Positions 6,019-12,885 of a stretch of 13,569 bases of DNA are shown here, piece after piece. A model generated the notes under the pieces. It was not told where the DNA came from. It saw only the letters and a list, made by a program, of their open reading frames with translations, and ran no database searches. The stretch comes from Methanobrevibacter sp. (GTDB lineage Archaea > Methanobacteriota > Methanobacteria > Methanobacteriales > Methanobacteriaceae), in NCBI GenBank assembly GCA_017646885.1, contig JAGCLR010000177.1, forward strand, positions 1 through 13,569, in the 5' to 3' direction. The position numbers were made by a program, and so were the translations under genes. Every line of letters begins with the position of its first letter. The stretch's first letter is position 1.

Positions 6019-8421
6019 ATGGCAATAGAAGCAAATTTTAATAAAATCGTTTATCTTAATAGATTTAATAATTATTTCAATAGAAAACTTTTAAGAGGAA
6101 ACTCTTTAAAAGATTATTTTTATGGACCATCCGGAGAAGATGTTAATTTGAGTTTAACTTTTGGAAGAAACAGATTAATTGATTTTGATCCTGAGAATGA
6201 TTGTTATTTAAGAGGCGATTTATTAAATATTCCTTTTGGAGCGGAAGTTAGTGTTTTAAATGTTGAGATAAATAACGGAATTGGAAATTTAACTTGGGAT
6301 GAACAATGGGGCTATGATTATCACAAAGACACTAGAAGATTGTTTTTAAAATTTGATACAACAGCGCAAAATTTATCTGATATACCTGCTGATATTGAAA
6401 TTGTTATTTCCATTTATTTTAGAGATAGAATTTATAAAATTGATGAAAATATTAATTTTAATCCAAATGATGATATAACAGCAGAAGCTTTGACAAATGA
6501 TTTATTATTCCATCCAGATTATTTATTAGTTTTAGACAGTGAAAATAATATTGTTTCAAGATGGTTTATACTCCATGACCTTAGAACTAGAAGCGGACAA
6601 TATAAGCTTCAATTAAGGAGAGATATAATCAGTGATTATTTATCAGAGATATTAGCTTCTCCCGTTTTTGTTCAAAAAGGTATGTTGGAAGAGTCTGATC
6701 CTTTTATTGTTAATAGTGAAGGAGTCTCTGTTAATCAAATTAAAACTAAAGAAACAAAGCTTGTTGATAATTCAGGAGTCGCATGGCTTGCTTGTTATAT
6801 AGCAAAAAATGCTGTTGAAAATCTTTATATTGATGTAATGGAGCCAAATATTGCTGTTGAAACTTTTATCTATAAAGATAAAATAACAACAATAAGACAA
6901 GAATTTGATCTTATGGTTATACCTGCTGGCCCAATCACTGTAATTGATAAAAACGGAACAGAATTTGTTTGCGACACTGAGACTGCTTTTGCTATGATTG
7001 CTCAAATGGGGAGACAATTAGATGCAAGCTGTTATGATATTCAACTTTTACCATATTTCCCCGTTAAAGAGGCAATCACTTCTGAAGGAAAATTAGACCT
7101 TAGATTAATTGGCTCTGAGCATGTTGAATTTGAATATTTAAAAACTTATGTTCATGCTATTTATCAAAAAATTTATTTAGATAGAGAAGATTTCGGAGAT
7201 CCTTATCTTGGCTTAGATGGGTATTATCATTTAACTAAAATCTATAATTATTTTGATTTATATTGGGACACTCCGGAAATGTTCACTGTTGTTTCATACA
7301 CAGCAGAGCCAGCGACAGGAGATCCTACTTTTACAAGATTTAGTCAGGATGATGAAGAGTATGTTTCTATAGATATTAAATGTGGAACAACTCTCGCTTC
7401 TGTCCCTACAACTTTAGCTTTTACTTTTTCTTATAGTAAAAAACAACCTGCAGGAATTAAAAAAGGAATAATGCTATATTGTCCAGATGCTAGCTTTGAA
7501 ACTAATTTAAAGTCTATTGATGGCTCCACTATCGGAACAACTTTGAATAAAAAAGAGTCCTCAAATCTTCAACTTTTTAGATTTTGTTCGCCAAACTATC
7601 AAGGATCTTTTGATATTAATATTGCTAAAAATAATAATCAATTAGATGATATAAGAGCTTTCTGCACATATAAGCCTTATACTCCGTTTATTAAAGTTGC
7701 TCCATCTTTTGAATTTTTATATGGAGATAACTTTAAAGATGCTAGAGGATTAATTTGTGGTGGAGATTTTTCTCTCCCTCGCTCAACTGATGCTTGGCAA
7801 ACATTCCAATTAAATAATAAGAATTATCAAAATATTTTTGATAGAGAAATCCAAAATATGGATTTTAATTTCTCCATTGAGCAAAGAAATCAATATATAA
7901 CAGGCGGAATAGGTATTGGAACAGCTACTCTTGCTGGCGCTGGCGCTGGCGCTGTTGCTGGCAGTATTGTCCCCGGAATTGGAACAGCTATTGGCGCTGC
8001 AGTTGGCGCTGTTGCTGGTGCGATTACTTCAACAGCAGGAATGATTGTTGACTCTATCACAATGGCAGAAAAATACAGAGAGCAAAAACAATTTGCTATA
8101 GATAAATTTAATTATCAACTAGGAAATATTAAAGCTCTTCCTTACACTTTAACTAAAGTAGGCGCTTTTGATATAACAAGCAAAGTATTTGCCTTTGTTG
8201 AGCAATACGATTGCACAGAGGAAGAATTAGAAGCCTTTAGACAAAAAATCAAGTTTGAGTCAATGACTGTAATGAGAATAGATCAAATGATAAATTACTA
8301 TCATAAATTTGATGAATTATGCTATTTTAAAGGGGAACTAATTAGGAATGATATTATTGCTGCAGATAGTCATATTTTAGCAATTATATATGAAGAACTA
8401 TTGAAAGGAGTTTACATCTAA
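6019..8421 (+). CDS. phi29 gp9-like tail knob (distal tail tube) protein
   Basis: An 800-aa structural protein of the short-tail tip, likely the hexameric tube that opens the host membrane for DNA entry. The first third (KIVYLNRFNNYFNRKL, FRDRIYKID, QYKLQLRRDIISDYLSEIL, FVQKGML) follows the phi29 gp9 pattern, in which a β-rich region leads to a W/I-x-D-(I/V)L segment and a VREHV-like motif. Residues about 629-682 are Gly/Ala-rich and hydrophobic (GGIGIGTATLAGAGAGAVAG and onward). This corresponds to the gp9 membrane-active loop, and like gp9 it is followed by a C-terminal domain that returns to the tube. It is longer than gp9 (599 aa). The ATG at 6019 is preferred over the TTG at 6007 because GGAGG lies 5 nt upstream. 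It ends TAATG on the next gene. Confidence 0.9.
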   Translation: MAIEANFNKIVYLNRFNNYFNRKLLRGNSLKDYFYGPSGEDVNLSLTFGRNRLIDFDPENDCYLRGDLLNIPFGAEVSVLNVEINNGIGNLTWDEQWGYDYHKDTRRLFLKFDTTAQNLSDIPADIEIVISIYFRDRIYKIDENINFNPNDDITAEALTNDLLFHPDYLLVLDSENNIVSRWFILHDLRTRSGQYKLQLRRDIISDYLSEILASPVFVQKGMLEESDPFIVNSEGVSVNQIKTKETKLVDNSGVAWLACYIAKNAVENLYIDVMEPNIAVETFIYKDKITTIRQEFDLMVIPAGPITVIDKNGTEFVCDTETAFAMIAQMGRQLDASCYDIQLLPYFPVKEAITSEGKLDLRLIGSEHVEFEYLKTYVHAIYQKIYLDREDFGDPYLGLDGYYHLTKIYNYFDLYWDTPEMFTVVSYTAEPATGDPTFTRFSQDDEEYVSIDIKCGTTLASVPTTLAFTFSYSKKQPAGIKKGIMLYCPDASFETNLKSIDGSTIGTTLNKKESSNLQLFRFCSPNYQGSFDINIAKNNNQLDDIRAFCTYKPYTPFIKVAPSFEFLYGDNFKDARGLICGGDFSLPRSTDAWQTFQLNNKNYQNIFDREIQNMDFNFSIEQRNQYITGGIGIGTATLAGAGAGAVAGSIVPGIGTAIGAAVGAVAGAITSTAGMIVDSITMAEKYREQKQFAIDKFNYQLGNIKALPYTLTKVGAFDITSKVFAFVEQYDCTEEELEAFRQKIKFESMTVMRIDQMINYYHKFDELCYFKGELIRNDIIAADSHILAIIYEELLKGVYI

Positions 8422-8891
8422 TGGGACCAATTCAAACAGCTTTAAATAAATTAGTTGGCGCTGTTTCTGGTGCTGTTGTGGGTGGAGCTAAATTAAAAGA
8501 ACATGAAGGACAGATTGCAGCTCAGGAAGAACAAGCCCGCGTTAAGAAAAATGAAGCGGCAGCAGAAGAAAGAAAAGAAGCAAGAGCAGTTGCAACAGAA
8601 GCCGACCTTCAAAATTTAGGTGCTTCTGAAGTTGAAGCCAAAGCCTTTAGACTTGCTCAAGAAAGAGGACTTGCTGATCCAAAAAGAATTATTTATGATG
8701 AAGCAGGAAAACCTATTGCAACTTATGAAGAAATGGCTAATCTTTTAGCCGACCAATCTTTAACAGGAACTCTCTCTTCCAGATTAAGAGGGAAAAATGC
8801 TGTTAAATTTAGAAAGCAATTATTAGAAGGAAAGACTCATAAAGAAAGAGTTGATAATGCTCTTTTATCAGTGGGAGGAGGTAGAAAATAA
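8421..8891 (+). CDS. small helical virion protein, pilot/ejection-protein candidate
   Basis: A 156-aa protein unknown in phi29 at this position. Residues 8-24 (NKLVGAVSGAVVGGAKL) form a glycine-rich hydrophobic/amphipathic stretch. A long Ala/Glu/Lys/Gln helix follows (residues about 27-60, AAQEEQARVKKNEAAAEERK), then a more mixed C-terminal half. A hydrophobic glycine-rich N-terminus plus a long charged coiled helix resembles DNA pilot or ejection proteins (for example the general plan of microvirus pilot proteins), but no homology is claimed. It overlaps both neighbours as TAATG, and sits between tail knob and portal. A minor internal virion protein is the best guess; a connector adaptor is the alternative. 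Confidence 0.85.
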   Translation: MGPIQTALNKLVGAVSGAVVGGAKLKEHEGQIAAQEEQARVKKNEAAAEERKEARAVATEADLQNLGASEVEAKAFRLAQERGLADPKRIIYDEAGKPIATYEEMANLLADQSLTGTLSSRLRGKNAVKFRKQLLEGKTHKERVDNALLSVGGGRK

Positions 8892-10015
8892 TGCCACCAA
8901 AGAAACCTAAAGGCGCTTTTATTGGAGATCCTTCTCTTTACTTAAAAGCAGGAATAGATCCAAGAACAGGGCTTCCAACTAGAGGAGCTATCTTTGATTT
9001 AAAAGCTGGGATGAAAAAAATCCTAAGAGTTATAGACCAACAAGATGCTGTTAATCGTTATAAATGGTATAATTTGCCATGCGATTTAACTTCAGAAGAA
9101 ATTGAGACTCTTCTTTATTATAATGGCACTCTTTGCTTTTTCTATTTTAAGGAATTAGATCAATTTTTCTTCATGCCTTATACACTTGCAGGAACAATAG
9201 ATTTTTACGGAAGATATAATAAGATTTCTCCTGTTCCTATTGCTGCGACAAGCGGAAATAAAAAGGATGAAAAGAGATATGCTGAGCAATCAGTTTTATT
9301 ACAAGCTTTAAAATTAAATGTTGTTAAAGCTCCAAAAGATTTAGAAGAATTAACTTTAAAAGATTTTTATAATTCCGCAGTCCTTTTGTGGGATTATTCA
9401 AGACAAAGAAGCCAATTTGTTATTCCTAGACAACAACTCAATGAAGCTATTTTAGAAGTTGAGTCTGATATTATTCCATTCCTTAGAACTTCCATGATCC
9501 AAGCTTCAGGAGTTAGAGGAATGAAAGTTGATGATGCGGATGCTTCAGAAGAAGCTGAAAGAGTTTCTAAACAACTTTATCATAGCGCTTTAACAGGAGA
9601 GATTTATTCTCCATTTACCGCTAAGATAGATGTCCAAGATTTAGCAGAAGGATCTCCTGTAAAATCTGAAGAATTTTTATTGACTCTTCAAGCTTTAGAA
9701 AACTTCAGATTAGGAACTTATGGAATTAAAAACGGTGGATTATTCCAGAAGAAGGCCCATGAACTTCAAAGCGAGTCTGATCTTAATGCTGGAGATGTTG
9801 CAACAATCTTTAATGATGGGTTAGCCATGAGACAACACTTCTGCAATATTGTTAATTCAATTTGGGGAACTTCTATTTGGTGTATGCCTGCAGAGTCTAT
9901 GATTGGACAAGATTTAAACGGAGATGGAGTCCTAGTTGATACAGACATGGAACAATCAGGAGGAGTCTCCAGCGATACAGGAATGACTGAAACAGGAGGA
10001 GAAAAAAATGCTTAA
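8891..10015 (+). CDS. phi29 gp10-like portal (upper collar/connector) protein
   Basis: A 374-aa protein proposed to form the dodecameric portal through which DNA is packaged and ejected. The segment from residue about 56 (YKWYNLPCDLTSEEIETLL, YNGTLCFFYFKELDQFFFMP, then GRYNKISPVPI) matches the phi29 gp10 layout (FEWENLPPTINPSFLEKSI, GYVGFYKDPVISYIACNG, NQATVFRAASPV). Near the C-terminus, GIKNGGLFQKKAHELQSESD corresponds to gp10 GIKNANLEKKERMVTDEVDS, followed by an acidic tail (DGVLVDTDMEQSGG) as in gp10. A GGAGGAGGT ribosome site overlaps the end of the preceding gene. The gene overlaps the next gene by 8 nt (ATGCTTAA). Confidence 0.92.
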   Translation: MPPKKPKGAFIGDPSLYLKAGIDPRTGLPTRGAIFDLKAGMKKILRVIDQQDAVNRYKWYNLPCDLTSEEIETLLYYNGTLCFFYFKELDQFFFMPYTLAGTIDFYGRYNKISPVPIAATSGNKKDEKRYAEQSVLLQALKLNVVKAPKDLEELTLKDFYNSAVLLWDYSRQRSQFVIPRQQLNEAILEVESDIIPFLRTSMIQASGVRGMKVDDADASEEAERVSKQLYHSALTGEIYSPFTAKIDVQDLAEGSPVKSEEFLLTLQALENFRLGTYGIKNGGLFQKKAHELQSESDLNAGDVATIFNDGLAMRQHFCNIVNSIWGTSIWCMPAESMIGQDLNGDGVLVDTDMEQSGGVSSDTGMTETGGEKNA

Positions 10016-10610
10016 GCCATGGTATGCTCCTAAATATGGAAATTTAACTTTTTGCCAAGTTTGGGAAAGTTATGATGAATTCAAAGCGGATTATGATGAA
10101 GCAATCGCTTATTTTGCTCAAAATCCAGCGCCTTTAAAAGCAAATTCAGTTATGACTTTATTTTTCTTGCTTTATGCTAAATACGGAAATAACCCAATAG
10201 CAAATTCTGATGTTAATCAATTCAAATATAAAGTCTGGGCGACTATTTATGCTTATGGCCCAATGTGGGAAAAGAAAGTTGAAATTCAAGACACAGTCCG
10301 CGCTCTTCCAGAAGCTGACTTACTTGTTGGATCTAAACAGATTTATAATCATGCTTTCAATCCATCCACTACTCCTTCAACAGAGACTCTGGAGGAACTC
10401 CCATTTATTAACGATCAAAATACAGCGCAACATAAGAAGAGCAAGATGGAGGCTTATTCCTTATTATGGGAATTGCTCCATGCAAACGCGACTGAAGAAT
10501 TTTTAAGACAATTTAAAAAACTGTTTTCTATCGCTGTTGGCGCTCAATGTGTTCCGTTTTATATTGATGATGAAGATATTTTTGCTCATAATGAAGAGGA
10601 GGAAATTTAG
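10008..10610 (+). CDS. lower collar / head-tail connector protein (gp11-like by position)
   Basis: A 200-aa protein directly after the portal, where phi29 has lower collar gp11 (293 aa), so the product would be shorter. It is aromatic and helical, with segments such as FKYKVWATIYAYGPMWEKKV, ADLLVGSKQIYNHAFNPST, NTAQHKKSKMEAYSLLWELL and an acidic C-terminus (IDDEDIFAHNEEEEI). The GSK-x-IYNHAFNP and INDQNT blocks look like conserved signatures of a structural family, but I cannot name it from sequence alone. It has AGGAGGAG as ribosome site, and overlaps the portal gene by 8 nt. The head-tail joining role is inferred from synteny. Confidence 0.85.
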   Translation: MLKPWYAPKYGNLTFCQVWESYDEFKADYDEAIAYFAQNPAPLKANSVMTLFFLLYAKYGNNPIANSDVNQFKYKVWATIYAYGPMWEKKVEIQDTVRALPEADLLVGSKQIYNHAFNPSTTPSTETLEELPFINDQNTAQHKKSKMEAYSLLWELLHANATEEFLRQFKKLFSIAVGAQCVPFYIDDEDIFAHNEEEEI

Positions 10611-10612
10611 TT

Positions 10613-10990
10613 ATGAAAGAATTTTTAATTCAAAATTGGCAATATGTCGCAGCTATTTGTTTTGCAGCTCTTTCAACAGTTTTTTCAACAATTTTAATTA
10701 TTAAAAAATCTGGTGGAAAAATCTCAATATGGGATGCTGTGAAAGCAGTTATTCTGGAAAAAATCCCTTCTTATATCGCTATTGTTGAAGTTGAAGGACA
10801 TGGCGAAGAGAAAAAAAACAGTGTATTAAACATGGCTTTAAGAGAAGCTTCTGAGTCTTTAGGAAGAAAACTCACTGAAGAAGAGACTCAGGCTGTTATT
10901 GCTTTAGCTTCTAAACAAATTGAAACAGTTTTAGCGGCCCCTCAAAAAAAAGAAATTGCCGATAAACCTAAAAGTAAATATAGAGTATAG
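10613..10990 (+). CDS. single-TM phage membrane protein, holin-like candidate
   Basis: A 125-aa protein with one N-terminal transmembrane segment (residues 9-30, WQYVAAICFAALSTVFSTIL) followed by KK and a soluble helical domain. The C-terminal half (SVLNMALREASESLGRKLTE, EETQAVIALASKQIETVLAA) contains the A-x-E and helix pattern seen in some one-TM holin families (LLH-type), and a basic tail. Its placement between lower collar and fibre genes is compatible with a lysis role, but no endolysin is present in the window. A virion membrane protein is an alternative. It starts 3 nt after the previous stop with GGAGG upstream. Confidence 0.8.
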   Translation: MKEFLIQNWQYVAAICFAALSTVFSTILIIKKSGGKISIWDAVKAVILEKIPSYIAIVEVEGHGEEKKNSVLNMALREASESLGRKLTEEETQAVIALASKQIETVLAAPQKKEIADKPKSKYRV

Positions 10991-11001
10991 GAGGATCTAA
11001 C

Positions 11002-11748
11002 ATGTCTCTAAAATTACCAAATGACAAAATTGTCTATAATCTCCCTGAACAAGTCGGAGTCAATACTGAAAATATTAAATATTTAGCAGAAGTTTACAAA
11101 GATATTGACTCAATTCCTGCACAATTCGCGGACATAAAAACTTATTTTGATGATGTAATGACTCCTGCTTTTGCTGGCTGGACAACTACTTTTCAAGGCT
11201 GGACTAATACACTTGATACTTATTTAGCCAACATGTCTAGCGCAGCTCTTGGAGCTATTGCCAATGGAACAGTTGCGGGAAATTTTGCTGTGTCAGGTTC
11301 CTTTACAGCCGACAGCATAATTGAAAATATGACAGGATACACTTTTGTTAAGTTTACTCCATCAACTTTAGCATATAACTATAAATATGTAGGAGTTGTT
11401 AAAACAGGAAATAAAATTACTTTTGTTGTTTATTTAGAAGCAACGCCAAATACAACTATCAATGTAGGAGTCACTCTTCCTTTAGGGACTTTCAATGTTC
11501 CTTCTGCTGTTGGTGCTAAATTATATCCTTCAACTATTGCCGGATTGAATAATGTTTTAAGTTATAAAAAGACAAACATTTTAAATTCATCAAACGGAAC
11601 ATTCTCTTCTGCAAAAGAAATTGTATATAAGACAACTGCAACAGCTTTAGAATTTGATTTATCAGTCACAGAAGCTCTAAGTGCAAATGTTCCATATTTA
11701 TTAAGAATTGAAATTACATTCTTGTTAAGCGACAGCCTTGTTTCCTAA
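11002..11748 (+). CDS. tail appendage / receptor-binding fibre candidate
   Basis: A 248-aa protein, last gene of the late operon. The N-terminal 35 residues (LPNDKIVYNLPEQVGVNTENI) carry the VYNLPEQVG-x-N motif, familiar to me from small phage fibre or appendage proteins as a virion-attachment peptide. A helical stretch with repeated W-T (AGWTTTFQGWTNTLDTYLAN) follows, then a Ser/Thr/Gly-rich β domain to the end (residues about 110-248), the usual layout for a trimeric host-binding tip. It lacks the length of phi29 appendage gp12 (854 aa). AGGAGG lies 9 nt upstream of the ATG, and a strong terminator lies just after the stop. Host recognition is inferred. Confidence 0.8.
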   Translation: MSLKLPNDKIVYNLPEQVGVNTENIKYLAEVYKDIDSIPAQFADIKTYFDDVMTPAFAGWTTTFQGWTNTLDTYLANMSSAALGAIANGTVAGNFAVSGSFTADSIIENMTGYTFVKFTPSTLAYNYKYVGVVKTGNKITFVVYLEATPNTTINVGVTLPLGTFNVPSAVGAKLYPSTIAGLNNVLSYKKTNILNSSNGTFSSAKEIVYKTTATALEFDLSVTEALSANVPYLLRIEITFLLSDSLVS

Positions 11749-11753
11749 ACAAC

Positions 11754-11777
11754 AGCCCCCAAATAGTGGGGGCTTTT
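11754..11777. terminator. convergent intrinsic terminator
   Basis: AGCCCCC (11754-11760) and GGGGGCT (11768-11774) form a 7-bp G+C-rich stem around AAATAGT, followed by TTTT on the plus strand. It ends the late operon. On the minus strand the same stem is followed by the weaker GTTGTTT, 10 nt past the stop of the last right-operon gene, so it probably works in both directions. Confidence 0.9.
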
Positions 11778-11783
11778 AATAAT

Positions 11784-11936
11784 TTAATATCTTTGATACA
11801 ATTTAAGAGTCTCAAAACAAGAAATGTAAAGTTTGAAAGTCTTGCGCCATTTTCTTGAATTGAACTTAAGAGCGCCCAATTCCTCGTAAAGGCGCTTTTT
11901 TTGGTCCTCTAACTCAATAATTTCTAATTGGCTCAT
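11784..11936 (-). CDS. 50-aa helical protein, last gene of the right operon
   Basis: A 50-residue charged protein (MSQLEIIELEDQKKRLYEEL at the start, then KWRKTFKLYISC, ending YQRY). The first 22 residues predict a coiled-coil or amphipathic helix, and the remainder is basic. The start is the ATG at 11936 because GGAGG lies 7 nt upstream and the previous gene stops 2 nt earlier. An upstream in-frame start at 11993 would overlap that gene. It has no known domain. It is possibly a small DNA- or protein-binding antihost factor, but that is unproven. Confidence 0.7.
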   Translation of the reverse strand: MSQLEIIELEDQKKRLYEELGALKFNSRKWRKTFKLYISCFETLKLYQRY

Positions 11937-11938
11937 TT

Positions 11939-12112
11939 TTAATCCTCCGGCTCTGGGCAAAAGAGATCCTCTAAAAAGTTTGAAGCTATGCAATTAGGAA
12001 AACTGAACTTTTGATGATATTCTTCTAAAGTCATCCCATATTTTTTGGCTTGTTCTTCGCAGTCAAGAATTTCCCCTGTAAATCTGGATTTAACATATCT
12101 ATAATAAGTCAT
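11939..12112 (-). CDS. 57-aa protein, unknown
   Basis: An open frame of 57 residues (MTYYRYVKSRFTGEILDCEE at the start, C-terminal DLFCPEPED), read directly from the minus strand. Its ATG overlaps the stop of the preceding gene (ATGA). Its own end contains the GGAGG used by the next gene, so it fits the tightly coupled pattern of the phage. It has an aromatic and basic N-terminus, three cysteines, and an acidic C-terminus with the EEYHQKF segment. No family is recognised. Confidence 0.7.
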   Translation of the reverse strand: MTYYRYVKSRFTGEILDCEEQAKKYGMTLEEYHQKFSFPNCIASNFLEDLFCPEPED

Positions 12113-12450
12113 TTTAAATCCCCCTCCTCAAAGATTACTTTGCACCCTTTGCACCCATTAAAACCTCTGAGAAGCTCTTTTCTAATGGTGGGGCTAACTT
12201 TTGATAAGTTAAATCGGAATGTCATTCCCTTAAATAGGTTGGCTGGGTCCTTTCCCTCAAGTCCTAGGCATGCCCTCAAATGGTGGGAGTCTGTAGCAAA
12301 AAAGATTAGATCTCTCTTTTTCCAGACTGCAGCAAATAAACCGTTGCAGGCATAAATTGGACATGTTAAAGCCTTCTCCCCAATATTGCAAAGTGAGTGA
12401 GCAGGCAAGCGCACAGATCCAACGCGCATTTTATAATTGACTCTAAGCAT
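12109..12450 (-). CDS. cysteine-rich 113-aa protein, unknown
   Basis: A 113-aa basic protein with six cysteines, including C30/C35 and a GCKGCK pair near residues 99-104. The pairs could bind zinc, but no histidine/cysteine spacing of a known finger is complete. There is no signal peptide. The codon composition is richer in G+C than in the late genes. The ATG at 12450 is preceded by AGGAGG 7 nt upstream, and that ribosome site overlaps the 3' strand of ribozyme B stem P1. It ends ATGA on the next gene. Function is unknown; a host-takeover or accessory role is inferred from location in the small-gene operon. Confidence 0.75.
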   Translation of the reverse strand: MLRVNYKMRVGSVRLPAHSLCNIGEKALTCPIYACNGLFAAVWKKRDLIFFATDSHHLRACLGLEGKDPANLFKGMTFRFNLSKVSPTIRKELLRGFNGCKGCKVIFEEGDLK

Positions 12451-12461
12451 CTTAAAGCCTC

Positions 12462-12521
12462 CTTTCTTCCCCTCTCCATCTCTCAGGGCTTGGGACCTGC
12501 TGCGGCTGGATTAGAAGAAAG
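12462..12521 (-). ncRNA. twister self-cleaving ribozyme, copy B
   Basis: Minus-strand RNA folds as a P1-type twister. P1 is CUUUCUUC/GAAGAAAG (12521-12514 with 12469-12462, 8 perfect pairs). UAAU (12513-12510) follows, then P2 CCA/UGG (12509-12507 with 12478-12476). GCCGCAG leads into P4 CAGG/CCUG (12499-12496 with 12487-12484), whose loop is UCCCAAGC, then AGAGA, and after P2' AGAGGG. The loop CCC can pair with the GGG of AGAGGG and the loop GC with GCC, giving the two twister pseudoknots. Cleavage is expected between U12513 and A12512. The layout matches the known Oryza twister (UAA, GGUCCCAAGCCC, GAGGG). It lies between the 86-aa and 113-aa genes. Confidence 0.9.
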
Positions 12522-12540
12522 GGCGAAGGCTCCGCCCTTT
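12518..12540 (-). promoter_or_regulatory. stop-codon hairpin upstream of ribozyme B
   Basis: Immediately after the 86-aa stop codon, minus-strand AAAGGGCG (12540-12533) pairs with CGCCCUUU (12525-12518) around GAGCCUU, followed by CUUCU. The 3' arm overlaps four bases of the ribozyme P1 strand. After ribozyme cleavage the upstream message would end with this hairpin plus a short tail, much like a terminator-made 3' end. It could also act as a weak intrinsic terminator. Confidence 0.7.
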
Positions 12541-12801
12541 TTACCATTCATAATAATAATATTTGCTTTCACTCTGGATCAATTCGCCTTCATAATGGCG
12601 GGCAATAATTGCCGCGTATCGGTGGCGCTCTTCCATTAATCCGCGATCTTCTCCTTCGCCTAGCCACTTAGTAATAAAGGCGACTGCTTCCTTATGACTT
12701 CTAAAAATAGGGCTTTTAATTTCCGCGCCTGACATCCCCTTTATAATTGCTTGGAATTCTTCCCCTATTTCTGCTTTTTCCATTAAATCGTATTTGTCCA
12801 T
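12541..12801 (-). CDS. 86-aa protein flanked by two ribozymes, unknown
   Basis: An 86-residue protein (MDKYDLMEKAEIGEEFQAII at the start), acidic in its first third. The middle segment FRSHKEAVAFITKWLGEGED and the C-terminal helix ending SKYYYYEW are notable; the YYYY run is unusual. The start is the ATG at 12801, with AAGGA 5 nt upstream. The in-frame upstream ATG at 12921 would run through the ribozyme and the preceding stop and is rejected. Twister copies lie just before and just after it, so its message would be released as a single-gene RNA. Function is unknown. Confidence 0.75.
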   Translation of the reverse strand: MDKYDLMEKAEIGEEFQAIIKGMSGAEIKSPIFRSHKEAVAFITKWLGEGEDRGLMEERHRYAAIIARHYEGELIQSESKYYYYEW

Positions 12802-12810
12802 GATTTCCTT

Positions 12811-12866
12811 CTTTCTCCCTCTGCATTTTTGGAGGCTTGGGACTCCCTGCGGCTGCATTAAGAAGG
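12811..12866 (-). ncRNA. twister self-cleaving ribozyme, copy A
   Basis: This has the same architecture as copy B. P1 is a weaker UUCU/AGAA (12864-12861 with 12816-12813), with a C·A mismatch and one further C-G. UAAU (12860-12857) follows, then P2 GCA/UGC (12856-12854 with 12825-12823). GCCGCAG leads into P4 GGAG/CUCC (12846-12843 with 12834-12831) with loop UCCCAAGC, then AAAAA, and finally AGAGGG. Compared with copy B, both strands of P2 and P4 have changed together, while the UAAU, GCCGCAG, UCCCAAGC and AGAGGG elements are identical. Cleavage is expected between U12860 and A12859, between the stop of the 134-aa gene and the start of the 86-aa gene. Confidence 0.87.
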
Positions 12867-12885
12867 GCGGAAAATTACCACCCTT
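12863..12885 (-). promoter_or_regulatory. stop-codon hairpin upstream of ribozyme A
   Basis: Minus-strand AAGGGUGG (12885-12878) pairs with CCGCCCUU (12870-12863), one pair being G-U, with the stop codon UAA inside the 7-nt loop. The 3' arm overlaps the P1 strand of ribozyme A, as in copy B. A translating ribosome reaching the stop codon would open this stem, so termination could influence which fold the P1 strand adopts. Confidence 0.6.

Noticed and set aside
10210..10506. Second plus-strand frame within the lower collar gene
   Set aside because: It has no ribosome site, low-quality composition, and lies completely inside a syntenic structural gene.
12109..12355. Plus-strand frames across the right operon (12050-12355 and 12397-12639)
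   Set aside because: They are antisense to well-coupled genes with good ribosome sites and have none of their own; the second also covers ribozyme B.
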